Shown: piece after piece, positions 18,143 to 27,459 of the stretch
How the letters are laid out: the number at the start of each line of letters is the position of its first letter
Position numbering within the stretch: position 1 is the first letter of the stretch
Assembly: GCA_029551285.1 (NCBI GenBank)
Contig: JAKPFT010000018.1
Location: forward strand, 50,847 to 114,846
Length of the DNA stretch: 64,000 nt
Source of the DNA: a bacterium
GTDB taxonomy: Bacteria > Ratteibacteria > UBA8468 > B48-G9 > DSTR01
Reading direction: 5' to 3'
Notes under the pieces: model-generated
Databases searched by the model: none
Told to the model about the DNA's origin: nothing
Seen by the model: the letters and a program-made list of their open reading frames with translations, nothing else
Translations under genes and position numbers: made by a program

Positions 18143-21100
18143 ATGAAAGCCGCTCAGTTTTTCCTTTTTTTTCTCGGGCTGGTTTTATTTCCTTTCAGTC
18201 AGGCCCGGGGTTACCAGCGGACCATTGAAGCCGAAGACTGCAGTCTGGAACCAGGCGGTTTCCGCATCCACCAGAACATAGGCAGTTATTCGGGTGAAGG
18301 GTATATGATTATTCTCTGGAAAGCCGGTCAGAGCCATGGCCGGCTCCAGAAAAAACTGGAATGTTCTCTTCCCCCGGGTCGGTACCGGCTTTCTCTGTTG
18401 ACCTTTGCGGAAGGAGCGGAGAACGCCAATCAGGTACGGTTGGCCCTTAACGGTGCGGCCACTACTCTTTCCTGGCCTGACAGGACAGTGGCGGCTGGAC
18501 AGCGGCACTGGCTTTCCGGTGAGGTGGTGACGCAACAGCCCGGAGACCTTTTTTCTCTTGAGGTTTTGAAAGCCCACGAGCGGTTAATCCTTGATACTTT
18601 CAGGATAGAATCAGTCCTGCCGTCTGAGGGTAAAGTGGCGCCTCCTGGAAACTTAGTGGAAAACAGCAGTTTTGAGGGCCTGACGGCCGACTGGTTCACC
18701 CCCTATCAGTGTGGTTACGCTCTCCTGCCGGGCTACATTGATTTAACACAGGCCTACCATGGCCAGAGCAGCCTGCGTCTGCCCGGACCGATGAGTGTGC
18801 TTTCCCGGCCCTATCAGGTTGAGGCCGGCCAGGTGTATTCTCTTTCTCTGTGGGCGAAAACAGTCCAGGCCACGGAGGTTTCTCTGGCCCTCACCGGAGA
18901 AATGGGCTGGAAAAGTTTTCTTCACAGGAAGTTTACTCTTAGTCCCGAACAGGGCTGGCAGCGGCTGGTCCTTACCGGCGAAGTGCCGGCCAGGCTCGCA
19001 GAGCTCATGATTAAGATAGAAGTTAGCGGACCTGTCTGGCTTGACGCGGTGCAGCTGGAACGAGGTCAGCCCACGGCTTATCAACCGAAGAATCCAGTGA
19101 GTCTCGGTTTTCTCTGGCCAGAAGTGGGCCGGGTCTTTCTTCAGGGGAAAAATGTCACCTGGCAGGTCCTTTTTTCCGGCCAGGGTGAGACGACAGTGGT
19201 TTTTGCTTACTCTGTCTATGACATAAACGACCGGCTGGTTCAGAGGAAAGAAGAAAGGATTGCGCTAAGACAGGGTTTTGCCCGGAAGACGATAGAACTG
19301 CCAGGAGATAAAAGTGGCATCTACCGGGTCCGATGCACCAGCCCGGAGAAGAAGGAATTAACTTACGCGGTCGTGCCTGAATACGCAGAGCCGGATTCGG
19401 TGCTGGGGGCCTACATTACCTTGAAGGAGGAACCACTGGCCATTCTTTCCCGGATGGGCATCCGCTGGAATAATACCTTAAGTTGTGGTGGCATCCTGGG
19501 CACCTGGAGTCTGGTGGAACCGGAGAAGGGTAAGTTTGTCTGGGCGGACGAGGCTGTGGCACTGGCCGAAAAATACGGGTTCAAAATTCTGGCCAATCTC
19601 CACGCCTATTTCCCCCGCTGGGTCCTTTCCCGGGAACCGCCGGAGGAACCGTTCCTGAAGACCGGCAACCAGTATTTCAGACTATCAGACTGGGAAAATT
19701 TCGTGCAGAAAACCGTGGAGCATTATCGGGACAGGATTAGATACTGGCTGGTGATTGACGAGCCCTATCACCTCTTTACGGCCGAGGAGTACGCCCGGCT
19801 GTTGGCCGCCACCTTCAGGGTGATTAAGAAGGTTGACCCGACCGCTAAGGTTTTCGCCCATGGTGGTTTCTCCGATGGTTTCCTGCCGGCCGTCGTGGAA
19901 AAAGTTGGGCCGGATTGTTTTGACGGCATCAGCGACTACTGCCGGAGGAAGGAACACGCTCAGCTGATAGGTTCTCTGGCCCGGCGGTATAACAAGAGTT
20001 TCTGGTCAGTGGAATACGGCGGCTATGCCAGTTTTTTCAGCGAAACCGAGCCGCCTGACTCCATAGGCTCCCGGGATTCCACGCAGCGGCTTCTGGAGAG
20101 CGCCATCCGCTCTCTGTGCTGGGGGCCGGCCGAGAAGTACCTGAGGTACGACGCGCGTTACCCCGGTCCGTACCCATCCTATCAGAAATACTGCACCATG
20201 TTTGAATACGACGGTTCCCTGAAAGCGCCGGCGGTAGCCTATTCTGTGCTGAACAAACTTCTCTGCGGTTATCAGGGCCAGGAAGAGATTGAGGGTGACA
20301 GACGGCTGAAAATTTTCCTTTTTCAGAAGGGTGAAGAAAGACTGGTGGCTTGCTGGAGTGGCAGTGGCCGGCTCTACCGGCTGGTCCTGCCAGAAAGGGC
20401 CAGTTCCTGGAAGATACTGGATATGATGGGGAACGAAGTGGAAAAGGAAGTCGGCCAGGGCAAGGTCAGCCTTCTTCTTGGTCCCCGGCCGGTTTATTTC
20501 TGCCACTTGAAACCGGAAGACATTAAGGTGTTTTCCGCGGCCGGCCTGGAAGAACTGCTTTCTCTGACCACGGCTTGTGTGCCTGACGAAGCAGGTATCT
20601 TAGCCCTGAAGGTGAACCTGAAAAATACCCTGTCGGAAACAGCCAGCGGTAGCCTTGGTTTTTCGCGGGAAGCCCAGTATCTCCTGCGAAATCCAGGCCA
20701 GCGGCAGCGCTTTTCTCTCCAGCCGGGACAGTCCTTTAGTTTCCTTTTCCCGTTAAACTTTGGCCAGCGGGATGTGGTGGAAAACAAACTTCTGGAGTTA
20801 GAACTGGCCGGTCCGGGTCTGGACAGTTACTTCCGCCAGAGACTCAGTTACGCCGGCTCTCGGAAAGTCAGTTTCCCGATAGAAGTGGACGGCGATTTGA
20901 AGGAGTGGACACCATTTCTTGACTGGACCGACGACCGCAGTCTGAGGCTGGACCGAGCCACCGTGAACCAGGAAAAGTCAGTCCGGCTGACAGGGCGATG
21001 TCTGCCAGCCTGGGATGAAGAATATCTTTACCTGACCTTTCAGGTTTCAGCGCCAGAGGCATCCCCTGAGCATCAACTGAGGGTTTATCTCCAGCCGGAA

Positions 21101-21409
21101 GGACGGCAGGGAACAGCTTACCAGTTAGTGTTCAGACCCTTTGAGAAACCGGCGGCTCTTTACGGTTCCTTAGCGGAGAAGGTCGTCTGGGCTTTCAAGG
21201 AGGGGCAGGGGAGAAACTATAACCTGGAGATGAAGATCCCCTGGAAACAAGTGGGCGTTACCGGAAGGGCTGGCAGCAGCCTCTGGTTTAACGCAGTACT
21301 GGTTCAAACTGAGGGAAACCGTCTGGTAGCGGAAAAAGCCTGGGCGGCAGACCTGGTAGCCGGAGAAGAAAAATTAGGGTTGGGTCAACTTTACCTTATC
21401 AGGGAGTGA
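18143..21409 (+). CDS. Large secreted glycosidase-like protein (CBM-like N-terminus, TIM barrel, C-terminal CBM9-like domain)
   Basis: Signal peptide; NNTLSCGGILGTWSLVEPEKGKFVWADEAV...RYWLVIDEPYHLFTAEEY...SFWSVEYGGYASFF; C-terminal VSFPIEVDGDLKEW...AWDEEYLYLTFQV is CBM9-like. Confidence 0.72.
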   Translation: MKAAQFFLFFLGLVLFPFSQARGYQRTIEAEDCSLEPGGFRIHQNIGSYSGEGYMIILWKAGQSHGRLQKKLECSLPPGRYRLSLLTFAEGAENANQVRLALNGAATTLSWPDRTVAAGQRHWLSGEVVTQQPGDLFSLEVLKAHERLILDTFRIESVLPSEGKVAPPGNLVENSSFEGLTADWFTPYQCGYALLPGYIDLTQAYHGQSSLRLPGPMSVLSRPYQVEAGQVYSLSLWAKTVQATEVSLALTGEMGWKSFLHRKFTLSPEQGWQRLVLTGEVPARLAELMIKIEVSGPVWLDAVQLERGQPTAYQPKNPVSLGFLWPEVGRVFLQGKNVTWQVLFSGQGETTVVFAYSVYDINDRLVQRKEERIALRQGFARKTIELPGDKSGIYRVRCTSPEKKELTYAVVPEYAEPDSVLGAYITLKEEPLAILSRMGIRWNNTLSCGGILGTWSLVEPEKGKFVWADEAVALAEKYGFKILANLHAYFPRWVLSREPPEEPFLKTGNQYFRLSDWENFVQKTVEHYRDRIRYWLVIDEPYHLFTAEEYARLLAATFRVIKKVDPTAKVFAHGGFSDGFLPAVVEKVGPDCFDGISDYCRRKEHAQLIGSLARRYNKSFWSVEYGGYASFFSETEPPDSIGSRDSTQRLLESAIRSLCWGPAEKYLRYDARYPGPYPSYQKYCTMFEYDGSLKAPAVAYSVLNKLLCGYQGQEEIEGDRRLKIFLFQKGEERLVACWSGSGRLYRLVLPERASSWKILDMMGNEVEKEVGQGKVSLLLGPRPVYFCHLKPEDIKVFSAAGLEELLSLTTACVPDEAGILALKVNLKNTLSETASGSLGFSREAQYLLRNPGQRQRFSLQPGQSFSFLFPLNFGQRDVVENKLLELELAGPGLDSYFRQRLSYAGSRKVSFPIEVDGDLKEWTPFLDWTDDRSLRLDRATVNQEKSVRLTGRCLPAWDEEYLYLTFQVSAPEASPEHQLRVYLQPEGRQGTAYQLVFRPFEKPAALYGSLAEKVVWAFKEGQGRNYNLEMKIPWKQVGVTGRAGSSLWFNAVLVQTEGNRLVAEKAWAADLVAGEEKLGLGQLYLIRE

Positions 21410-21411
21410 CA

Positions 21412-22482
21412 ATGAATACCAGAGAGTTGTGGCTGAATATTATGCATTACAGGGGTCATGACCGGATGCCGGTAATTCACTGGACCCAGTGGCCGGAAAC
21501 AACCGAACGCTGGCATCGGGAAGGCTGGCCGCAGGAGACAGACATCCATACCTTTCTGGGTACCAGCCCCCACTGGTTCGGCCTGGGCGTGAACCTGAGT
21601 CTTTTTCCGCTTTTTGAACAGAAGGTGCTGGAAGAAACGGATGAGTACCGCATCGTCAGGGGTGACGACGGCGTTATCCAGCAGGAATGGAAAAATAAAA
21701 GTTGTATTCCGCACTACCTTGATTTCAGTTTGAAAACAGCTGGCGACTGGCCGGAGTTTAAGAAAAGGTTGCAGCCGGACAGTCAGAGAATTCCACCGGA
21801 CCTTGACCAGAAAATTGCTGTGGCCTTAGCCAGCGGGTTACCGGTAGTTTTCAGCACGGCTTCCCTGATGGGCTGGATCAGAAACTGGATGGGGGTAGTG
21901 AACATGTCTTATCTGATGTATGATGCGCCGACGGTGTACGCTGATATGGTGATGACCCTGACGGACCTGACCTGCTGGGCGATTGACCAGGTTTTTCCGA
22001 AAATGGGCCGGCCGCCGGATATGGCTTTTGGCTGGGAGGACATCTGTGGCAAGGCTGGACCGCTGGTCAGTCCGGATCTCTTCCGCAAGTACGTGGCGCC
22101 AGGCTACCGGCGGATAAGGGAAAAGATAGAAAGTTATGGGGTCAGTCTCTTAGGAATAGACAGCGACGGCGATGTCCGGAGTTTGGTCGGACCGTGGCTG
22201 GAAGCAGGGGTTAATGTGCAGTTTCCGGTGGAAATCGGCACCTGGCAGGCTGACCCTTACCAGTTGCGGCGGCAGTTTGGCCGGGAACTTCGCATCATCG
22301 GCGGTTTTAACAAACTTGCTCTGGAAAAAGGGCCGGCTGAGATTGACGCGGAGATAGCCAGGCGCTGGCCACTGATGAAGGAAGGCGGTTTTGTTCTTAT
22401 GCCTGACCATCTCATCACGCCGGGTACTTCTCTGGACAATTATCGCTACTTTCTGAACAGAGTGCGTTCTTTGCGTTTTTGA
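21412..22482 (+). CDS. Uroporphyrinogen decarboxylase (UroD-like) family protein
   Basis: GWIRNWMGVVNMSYLMYDAPTVYADMVMTLTDLTCWAIDQV; MAFGWEDICGKAGPLVSPDLFRKYVAPGYRRIREKIESYGV; HLITPGTSLDNYRYFLN. Confidence 0.82.
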   Translation: MNTRELWLNIMHYRGHDRMPVIHWTQWPETTERWHREGWPQETDIHTFLGTSPHWFGLGVNLSLFPLFEQKVLEETDEYRIVRGDDGVIQQEWKNKSCIPHYLDFSLKTAGDWPEFKKRLQPDSQRIPPDLDQKIAVALASGLPVVFSTASLMGWIRNWMGVVNMSYLMYDAPTVYADMVMTLTDLTCWAIDQVFPKMGRPPDMAFGWEDICGKAGPLVSPDLFRKYVAPGYRRIREKIESYGVSLLGIDSDGDVRSLVGPWLEAGVNVQFPVEIGTWQADPYQLRRQFGRELRIIGGFNKLALEKGPAEIDAEIARRWPLMKEGGFVLMPDHLITPGTSLDNYRYFLNRVRSLRF

Positions 22483-22497
22483 CACCGGGAGAGAGCC

Positions 22498-23526
22498 ATG
22501 ATTTTTGAAAATGTTGAGTTGCATAATGTGGCCGAGGTGACCAGGTGTGACGGGCAGTCCGGGGTCAGGCTGCAGCGTGTTCCGGAAGAGGTGCGGTTGA
22601 AACTCAACGCGGCTGCTCAGATGCGGATGCTGCAGCCGGATGGTGCGGAAATCAGATTTCTTTTTGATGGACCTGCCTGCCGGGTGACGCTTTCTTCCGA
22701 GGACCAGACCAGGGTCACCGTTTTTCATGGTCCTTTTGACGGAAGACAGCGCTTCCTCATCGGGAAAGAAGCCCGGACGATAGAGATTTCACAGCCGGTG
22801 TTTTTAGACCAGCTTGACGGGAAATACACTGAGAAGATGTTTTTTTCTCCGCGGGTGGTCCGGCTTATCCTGGGCGGTCCCCAGCGGGCGCCGGTCTGGT
22901 TTCACGGTATCCAGGGGGAAAAGGTGCGTCCTCCTGAGCCGGGAGAACTCCCGCGACAGCGCTATTTGGTCTACGGTACTTCCATCACCCACGGTTTTGA
23001 CGCCGAAGGGCCCCATCTGACCTACGTGGCGCAGACAGCCAGATTTCTCAGAGCCGACCTGATTAACTTAGGCGTTGGCGGTGCCGCCCACTGTGAACCG
23101 GAACTGGCCGATTACATTGCCACCCGTTCTGACTGGGACTTCGCTTCTTTAGAACTTTCCGTGAACATGCTCGGGTTTACACTGGAAGAGTTCTACCAGC
23201 GGGTGGGCTATTTCGTAAATCGGGTGGCTGGCGCGAATACAGGCAGGCCTGTACTCTGTATTACTCTTTACCCCTTCTTTCTTGACTTTGGCGTCGTCCC
23301 TCCTGGCCTTCAGTGCCAGGCTACCCCGGAGGAATACCGGCAGGCTCTGCGCGACATTGTGGCGGCCTGCCCCTGCCCCAATGTTCATCTGGTGGAGGGT
23401 CCCGAGATACTCAGAGAGATGACCAATCTCACCTGCGACTTAATTCATCCCGGCGATTATGGGATGATGGAGATGGCGCGGCACCTGACAGAAAAGTGGC
23501 AAAGTCTTGCCAGCAGAAAACATTAG
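22498..23526 (+). CDS. SGNH/GDSL-type hydrolase with N-terminal accessory domain
   Basis: RYLVYGTSITHGFDAEGPHLTYVAQTARFLRADLINLGVGGAAHCEPELADYIA; C-terminal DLIHPGDYGMMEMARHL (D-x-x-H). Confidence 0.85.
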   Translation: MIFENVELHNVAEVTRCDGQSGVRLQRVPEEVRLKLNAAAQMRMLQPDGAEIRFLFDGPACRVTLSSEDQTRVTVFHGPFDGRQRFLIGKEARTIEISQPVFLDQLDGKYTEKMFFSPRVVRLILGGPQRAPVWFHGIQGEKVRPPEPGELPRQRYLVYGTSITHGFDAEGPHLTYVAQTARFLRADLINLGVGGAAHCEPELADYIATRSDWDFASLELSVNMLGFTLEEFYQRVGYFVNRVAGANTGRPVLCITLYPFFLDFGVVPPGLQCQATPEEYRQALRDIVAACPCPNVHLVEGPEILREMTNLTCDLIHPGDYGMMEMARHLTEKWQSLASRKH

Positions 23527-23542
23527 CCAGAGACCCTTCCGG

Positions 23543-24322
23543 TTAAAGGACCGGCAGAAGTTCCGGCAATTCTTTCAGACTGGAAATAATGGCCTGGGGT
23601 TTGACCCCGGAAGGAAGTTTCTCTCCGTCCCGATTGACCCAGACAGCCTTCATTCCGGTTTTCAGAGCTCCGGAGATGTCGTTGAGCCAGCTGTTGCCGA
23701 CCATGCAGGCTTCCCGGGGCGAGACCGACAGGGCGGAAAGAGCCAGCCGGAAAATTTCAGGGGCTGGCTTGCCGCGGCCCAGGTCTGAAGAAACAACCAC
23801 CACACTGAAAAATCTTGCTAAACCAGCCTGGTTAATCTTCTCACACTGATGGCGCCGCAGACCATTGGTGACCATTGCTAACGGCCAGGAAGAAAGCCGC
23901 TTCAGCACCGGCCGGACCTCTGGAAAAAGCCGGTGTCGCTGCCGGCATTCCTTCCGGTAGCAGGTGGCCATCTCTTCCGCCAGAGAAAGGTCTTCTATCC
24001 CTGATTTTCTCAGGGCTTCCTGCCAGCAGCGCCGGCGAAAATCGGGAATCCACGACTGCATTATTCTGGCTTCTGGTATCTCGTCGGCAAAATCAGCCCA
24101 TAAGGCTTCCCGCGGGGAAATACCGACCTGCTGACACCACCGATAAGCCGGGGCAGTTTTCCAGAAGTCTTCCGCCAGGCCCTGGATGGTCTTAAGAAGT
24201 TTCTCCGGGGAAAGACCATAACGGCGGTAAGCCAGAGACGCGGCAGCGAGAAAAGCCTCTTCCGTGGCTTTTTCTTCCAGAATCAGGGTATCGTCCAGGT
24301 CAAAAAGAACTGCCTTTACCAT
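23543..24322 (-). CDS. HAD-superfamily hydrolase
   Basis: MVKAVLFDLDDTLILEEKATEEAF; LAMVTNGLRRHQCEKINQAGLARFFSVVVVSSDLGRGKPAPEIF; CMVGNSWLNDISGALKTGMKAVWVNRDG. Confidence 0.92.
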   Translation of the reverse strand: MVKAVLFDLDDTLILEEKATEEAFLAAASLAYRRYGLSPEKLLKTIQGLAEDFWKTAPAYRWCQQVGISPREALWADFADEIPEARIMQSWIPDFRRRCWQEALRKSGIEDLSLAEEMATCYRKECRQRHRLFPEVRPVLKRLSSWPLAMVTNGLRRHQCEKINQAGLARFFSVVVVSSDLGRGKPAPEIFRLALSALSVSPREACMVGNSWLNDISGALKTGMKAVWVNRDGEKLPSGVKPQAIISSLKELPELLPVL

Positions 24323-24463
24323 GTCTTTCTCCTGGCCATCAGTGTATCAGCTTTTTTTCTCTTCCCCAAGATGCCGTGAGTCGGAGGTGATAATTTTTTC
24401 TCTCTTTACTAAGAGAGGTTGCCGGGGTATGATAAGTTAACTGCAGAAAAAGGAGGTGAGACC

Positions 24464-24802
24464 ATGAAAAAGTTGATGCTGGTTGTGCTGGCGGTCGTTC
24501 TGGTGGCAGGCTGGGCTGGCTATGTCTTCAGTCAGGAAAAACCTGATGCGGCCAAGATGCAGGAGTACCGGGAAATTAAGATGAAGATGATGGCGATTGA
24601 AAGAAAGGCCATGGCGGAAGACACAGAACTGAAACAGATAGCCCAGCAGATGAAGGAACTGGAAATGAAGCGGAAGGCTAGATTGGAAACGGTTCTGGCT
24701 GGCAACCAGGAGTATCAGGAGCTGAAAAAGAAGGAAGAAGAGCTGAGGCCCACGCCAACGGCGCCGCCCAAGCCGGCCGAGAAACCCGAGGTAAAAAAGT
24801 AG
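24464..24802 (+). CDS. Small secreted coiled-coil, Lys/Glu/Met-rich protein with Pro-rich tail
   Basis: aaggaggtgag RBS then ATG at 24464; MKKLMLVVLAVVLVAGWAGYVFSQ signal peptide; followed by a strong terminator hairpin. Confidence 0.8.
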   Translation: MKKLMLVVLAVVLVAGWAGYVFSQEKPDAAKMQEYREIKMKMMAIERKAMAEDTELKQIAQQMKELEMKRKARLETVLAGNQEYQELKKKEEELRPTPTAPPKPAEKPEVKK

Positions 24803-24824
24803 CAGTTTTTGTCTCATTTCTGGA

Positions 24825-24861
24825 GAAATGGTCGGGAACTTCCCCCGACCATTTCTTTTTT
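24825..24861 (+). terminator. Rho-independent terminator
   Basis: GAAATGGTCGGG-aacttcc-CCCGACCATTTC-TTTTTT, 12-bp perfect stem plus T-tract. Confidence 0.92.
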
Positions 24862-24887
24862 CTCCTTCCTGCTAACTGTCCGGTGAG

Positions 24888-24921
24888 TTGACAGCCTACA
24901 ACGATTTAGTAAAATGTTGCC
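24888..24921 (+). promoter_or_regulatory. Sigma70-like promoter directly abutting the lacI-family start codon
   Basis: TTGACA (24888-24893), 16-nt spacer, TAAAAT (24910-24915), ATG at 24922. Confidence 0.65.
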
Positions 24922-25956
24922 ATGAGACGCCGGGTTACCCTGAAGGATGTGGCCCGAAAATCAGGTCTGGCCGTGGCCACCGTTTCGGCCATCTGCCGCG
25001 GCAAGGGCGATTTTTTTCATATTTCCAGGAAGACACAGGAGCGGGTCCTCCGGATTGCCGAAAAAATGGGTTACCGGCGCAACAGCCTGGCGTTTTCTTT
25101 AAGGACCGGTAGCAGCAATTTTGTGGCCGTGTTAGGTCGAACCTTTCGCATTCCTGTTACCCAGGAAAGACAGAACTTTATTGCCCAGTTGTTTATCCAC
25201 CTTGGTTTTCAGGCTCTTCTCTACGATTTCCACTGGTTTGACGGTAAGGAAGAAGAACTTCTTCACACTGTTGAAGAAATACCCTGTGCCGGTATGGTTG
25301 TCTCCGATGTGAACACCAGGCGGCTCTTTCAGACTCTGAGGCAGGGGCAGACCCGCCTTCCCTGCGTTCTGGTTGATTCTGAATATCACGCCGGTCTTGA
25401 CCATGTTTACCTGGACAGAAGCAGTGTCTCTTACCTGGCGGCCAGCCACCTTTTGAAAACTGGATATACCAGAATTGTCTATACCATCCCGGTAGAAAAA
25501 AAGTTCTGGTTGTTGCAGGAGAGAAGGCGGGGTTTTGTCAGGGCAATGGCTGAAGCCGGCCGACAGGCCAGTCAGGCAAACTTCCTCTGGGTTGAGTCAG
25601 AGGGAAAATTTTCCTACCAGATCGGTCTGGAATTAGGCGAGAAGATAGCCACCAGCAGAAAAAAACCAGAAGCGGTGATGGCTTTAAACGACCAGATCGC
25701 CATCGGGTTAATGCGCGGTCTGCAGAGAAGGGGCCTGCGGGTGCCGGAAGACATTGCCCTGGTGGGTTCAGAAAATCTGCCTGAAGGCGAGTTTTGCCAG
25801 GTCCCGCTGACCAGTGTTGACTTCAGAGTCAAAGAAGTTGCTCAGCAGACAGTGGAGTTGTTTCGTCGCAGGCTTTCCGGGGACTGGTCAGATTTTCCGA
25901 AAGAAATCGTAGTCCAGCCAGAACTGGTGATTCGGTCTTCGTGCGGCTGCCGGTAA
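24922..25956 (+). CDS. LacI-family transcriptional regulator
   Basis: VTLKDVARKSGLAVATVSAICRGKGDFFHISRKTQERVLRIAEKMGYRRNSLA HTH; effector domain with ...PEAVMALNDQIAIGLMRGLQRRGLRVPEDIALVGSEN. Confidence 0.93.
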   Translation: MRRRVTLKDVARKSGLAVATVSAICRGKGDFFHISRKTQERVLRIAEKMGYRRNSLAFSLRTGSSNFVAVLGRTFRIPVTQERQNFIAQLFIHLGFQALLYDFHWFDGKEEELLHTVEEIPCAGMVVSDVNTRRLFQTLRQGQTRLPCVLVDSEYHAGLDHVYLDRSSVSYLAASHLLKTGYTRIVYTIPVEKKFWLLQERRRGFVRAMAEAGRQASQANFLWVESEGKFSYQIGLELGEKIATSRKKPEAVMALNDQIAIGLMRGLQRRGLRVPEDIALVGSENLPEGEFCQVPLTSVDFRVKEVAQQTVELFRRRLSGDWSDFPKEIVVQPELVIRSSCGCR

Positions 25957-25970
25957 AAAGGTTCTGCCGG

Positions 25971-27206
25971 TTAAGTATCTTCCGCCACTTCCATGGCTAT
26001 TTTCGCCCAGCGGAAAAGACGTTCCGGCTGGTAGCCCACGGTGCTAATATCCTTGAGAATGAATTCCAGACTGCAACCATAGCGCTGACAGATTTCTTTT
26101 GTCTGCTGAAGGTCCTTCCGGACCAATTCTTCGTCAAAGGAAGGCCCTGCGAGAAAAGCCGGGTTGGGTTTCCGGGAAAAGACAAAGTCCCGGCCGATGG
26201 CCTCGGCGCCTCTTTCTTGATTAGCCCAGGGGCTCATGGAAATTTTGCGCACATGAGGTATTAAACGGACCTGGTCAATCTTGTCGTGAAGCGGGTCACA
26301 GCAGCCGTAATAAACAAGGCCGAAACGCTCACAGAGCCGGCTGGTATAAGCCACTTCAAATTCCAGAAACATCTTTGGTGAAACTGTCCCCAGCATCTGT
26401 GCCAGGCCAAACATCCAGATATCTTTCGTCCGCGGTTTTTCAGGATTGTAGCCAGGTGCGGGAATCTCATCTGTCCAGGCGCCAGTGCAATGAATGAGGC
26501 TCTGGGGCTGGCAGAGCAAACCCCTGTCTTCTAACTGGTCCAGAAGACTGAGGTAGCCTTCGGTCATCCGGGAAAGAAGCCGGTGCATATAATCTGGCCG
26601 GTCGGCCATGGTGATAAGCGCCGCTTCCACGCCCATCCAGGTGGCGATGGGGTCCCAGAGGGAAAGGTAGGGCTCCATCCCCCAGGCCCTGACATTTAGA
26701 AGTCCGTCAAACAGTTGGTGGGCGACCTCCAGCCGGCGCCGGGTTTCGGCTTCGTCGTGGGTGACAACGGGTTTTTTGATTTTTTCCAGGTCTGCCTCAG
26801 TTTCAAACTGGTTGATAAACTTGTGGCCAACCACGGAACTGGTCGGGTCGGTTACGGCAATTTGTTCCTGCACCTTAATCCCGAAGCCGGTGTTGGTAAT
26901 GGCTTTTGGAATTCTGATAAAGGGTTCCACCACCATGTCCACAGGGAAGTGGTGCCACTGGTAAAGAATTCTGCGCAACTGCCGTTCATACTGCTGACAC
27001 TCCAAGTTCTGACACCGGAGAGTTAACTCCTCGTTGATGTTCATCTCATTCCAGCAGACCTGGTCAATCATCACCATGGGCCTTTCTGCCGCCACCCGGT
27101 TTAATTTACGCCAGAGCCTTCTCTTTTCTTTCTGAACTGGCAGAGCAGCAATTTCCGCCACCTGAGCCGCCAGTTCCCTGACAATAGAGATATCCCGGTC
27201 AGTCAT
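25971..27206 (-). CDS. UroD-like family protein, 411 aa
   Basis: RPMVMIDQVCWNEMNINEELTLRCQN; PYLSLWDPIATWMGVEAALITMADRPDYMHRLLSRMTEGYLSLLDQLEDRG; FGLVYYGCCDPLHDKIDQVRLIPHVRKISMSPWANQERGAEAIGRDFVFSRKPNPA. Confidence 0.75.
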   Translation of the reverse strand: MTDRDISIVRELAAQVAEIAALPVQKEKRRLWRKLNRVAAERPMVMIDQVCWNEMNINEELTLRCQNLECQQYERQLRRILYQWHHFPVDMVVEPFIRIPKAITNTGFGIKVQEQIAVTDPTSSVVGHKFINQFETEADLEKIKKPVVTHDEAETRRRLEVAHQLFDGLLNVRAWGMEPYLSLWDPIATWMGVEAALITMADRPDYMHRLLSRMTEGYLSLLDQLEDRGLLCQPQSLIHCTGAWTDEIPAPGYNPEKPRTKDIWMFGLAQMLGTVSPKMFLEFEVAYTSRLCERFGLVYYGCCDPLHDKIDQVRLIPHVRKISMSPWANQERGAEAIGRDFVFSRKPNPAFLAGPSFDEELVRKDLQQTKEICQRYGCSLEFILKDISTVGYQPERLFRWAKIAMEVAEDT

Positions 27207-27459
27207 CAAACCGCTCCTGGTTAGAATTCAACTGCCGCCGGTGCCTGGCGATTCCCTGTTCCTGTTGTCCGTTTCCTGCAAGGCTAAGACTGAACCTGAG
27301 ATTCAACCTCTTGTCTGCTGACAGCCTCCTTTTCTGCTTCTCCTGGAGGGGGAAGACATGGTGAGCCTGGCGGCTTCCGCCGCAAATCCTCTATGGCAAT
27401 CCAGGGAAAAAACTTTTTTTCTGTCTTCACCGGAACTGAGTCCCTGTCAGAAAAATTGG

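Noticed and set aside
22150-22728. Long antisense ORFs opposite strong genes (also 8014-8487, 8938-9504, 20006-20506, 58181-58882 and others)
   Set aside because: They mirror the codon bias of well-supported genes on the other strand and show no domain motifs.
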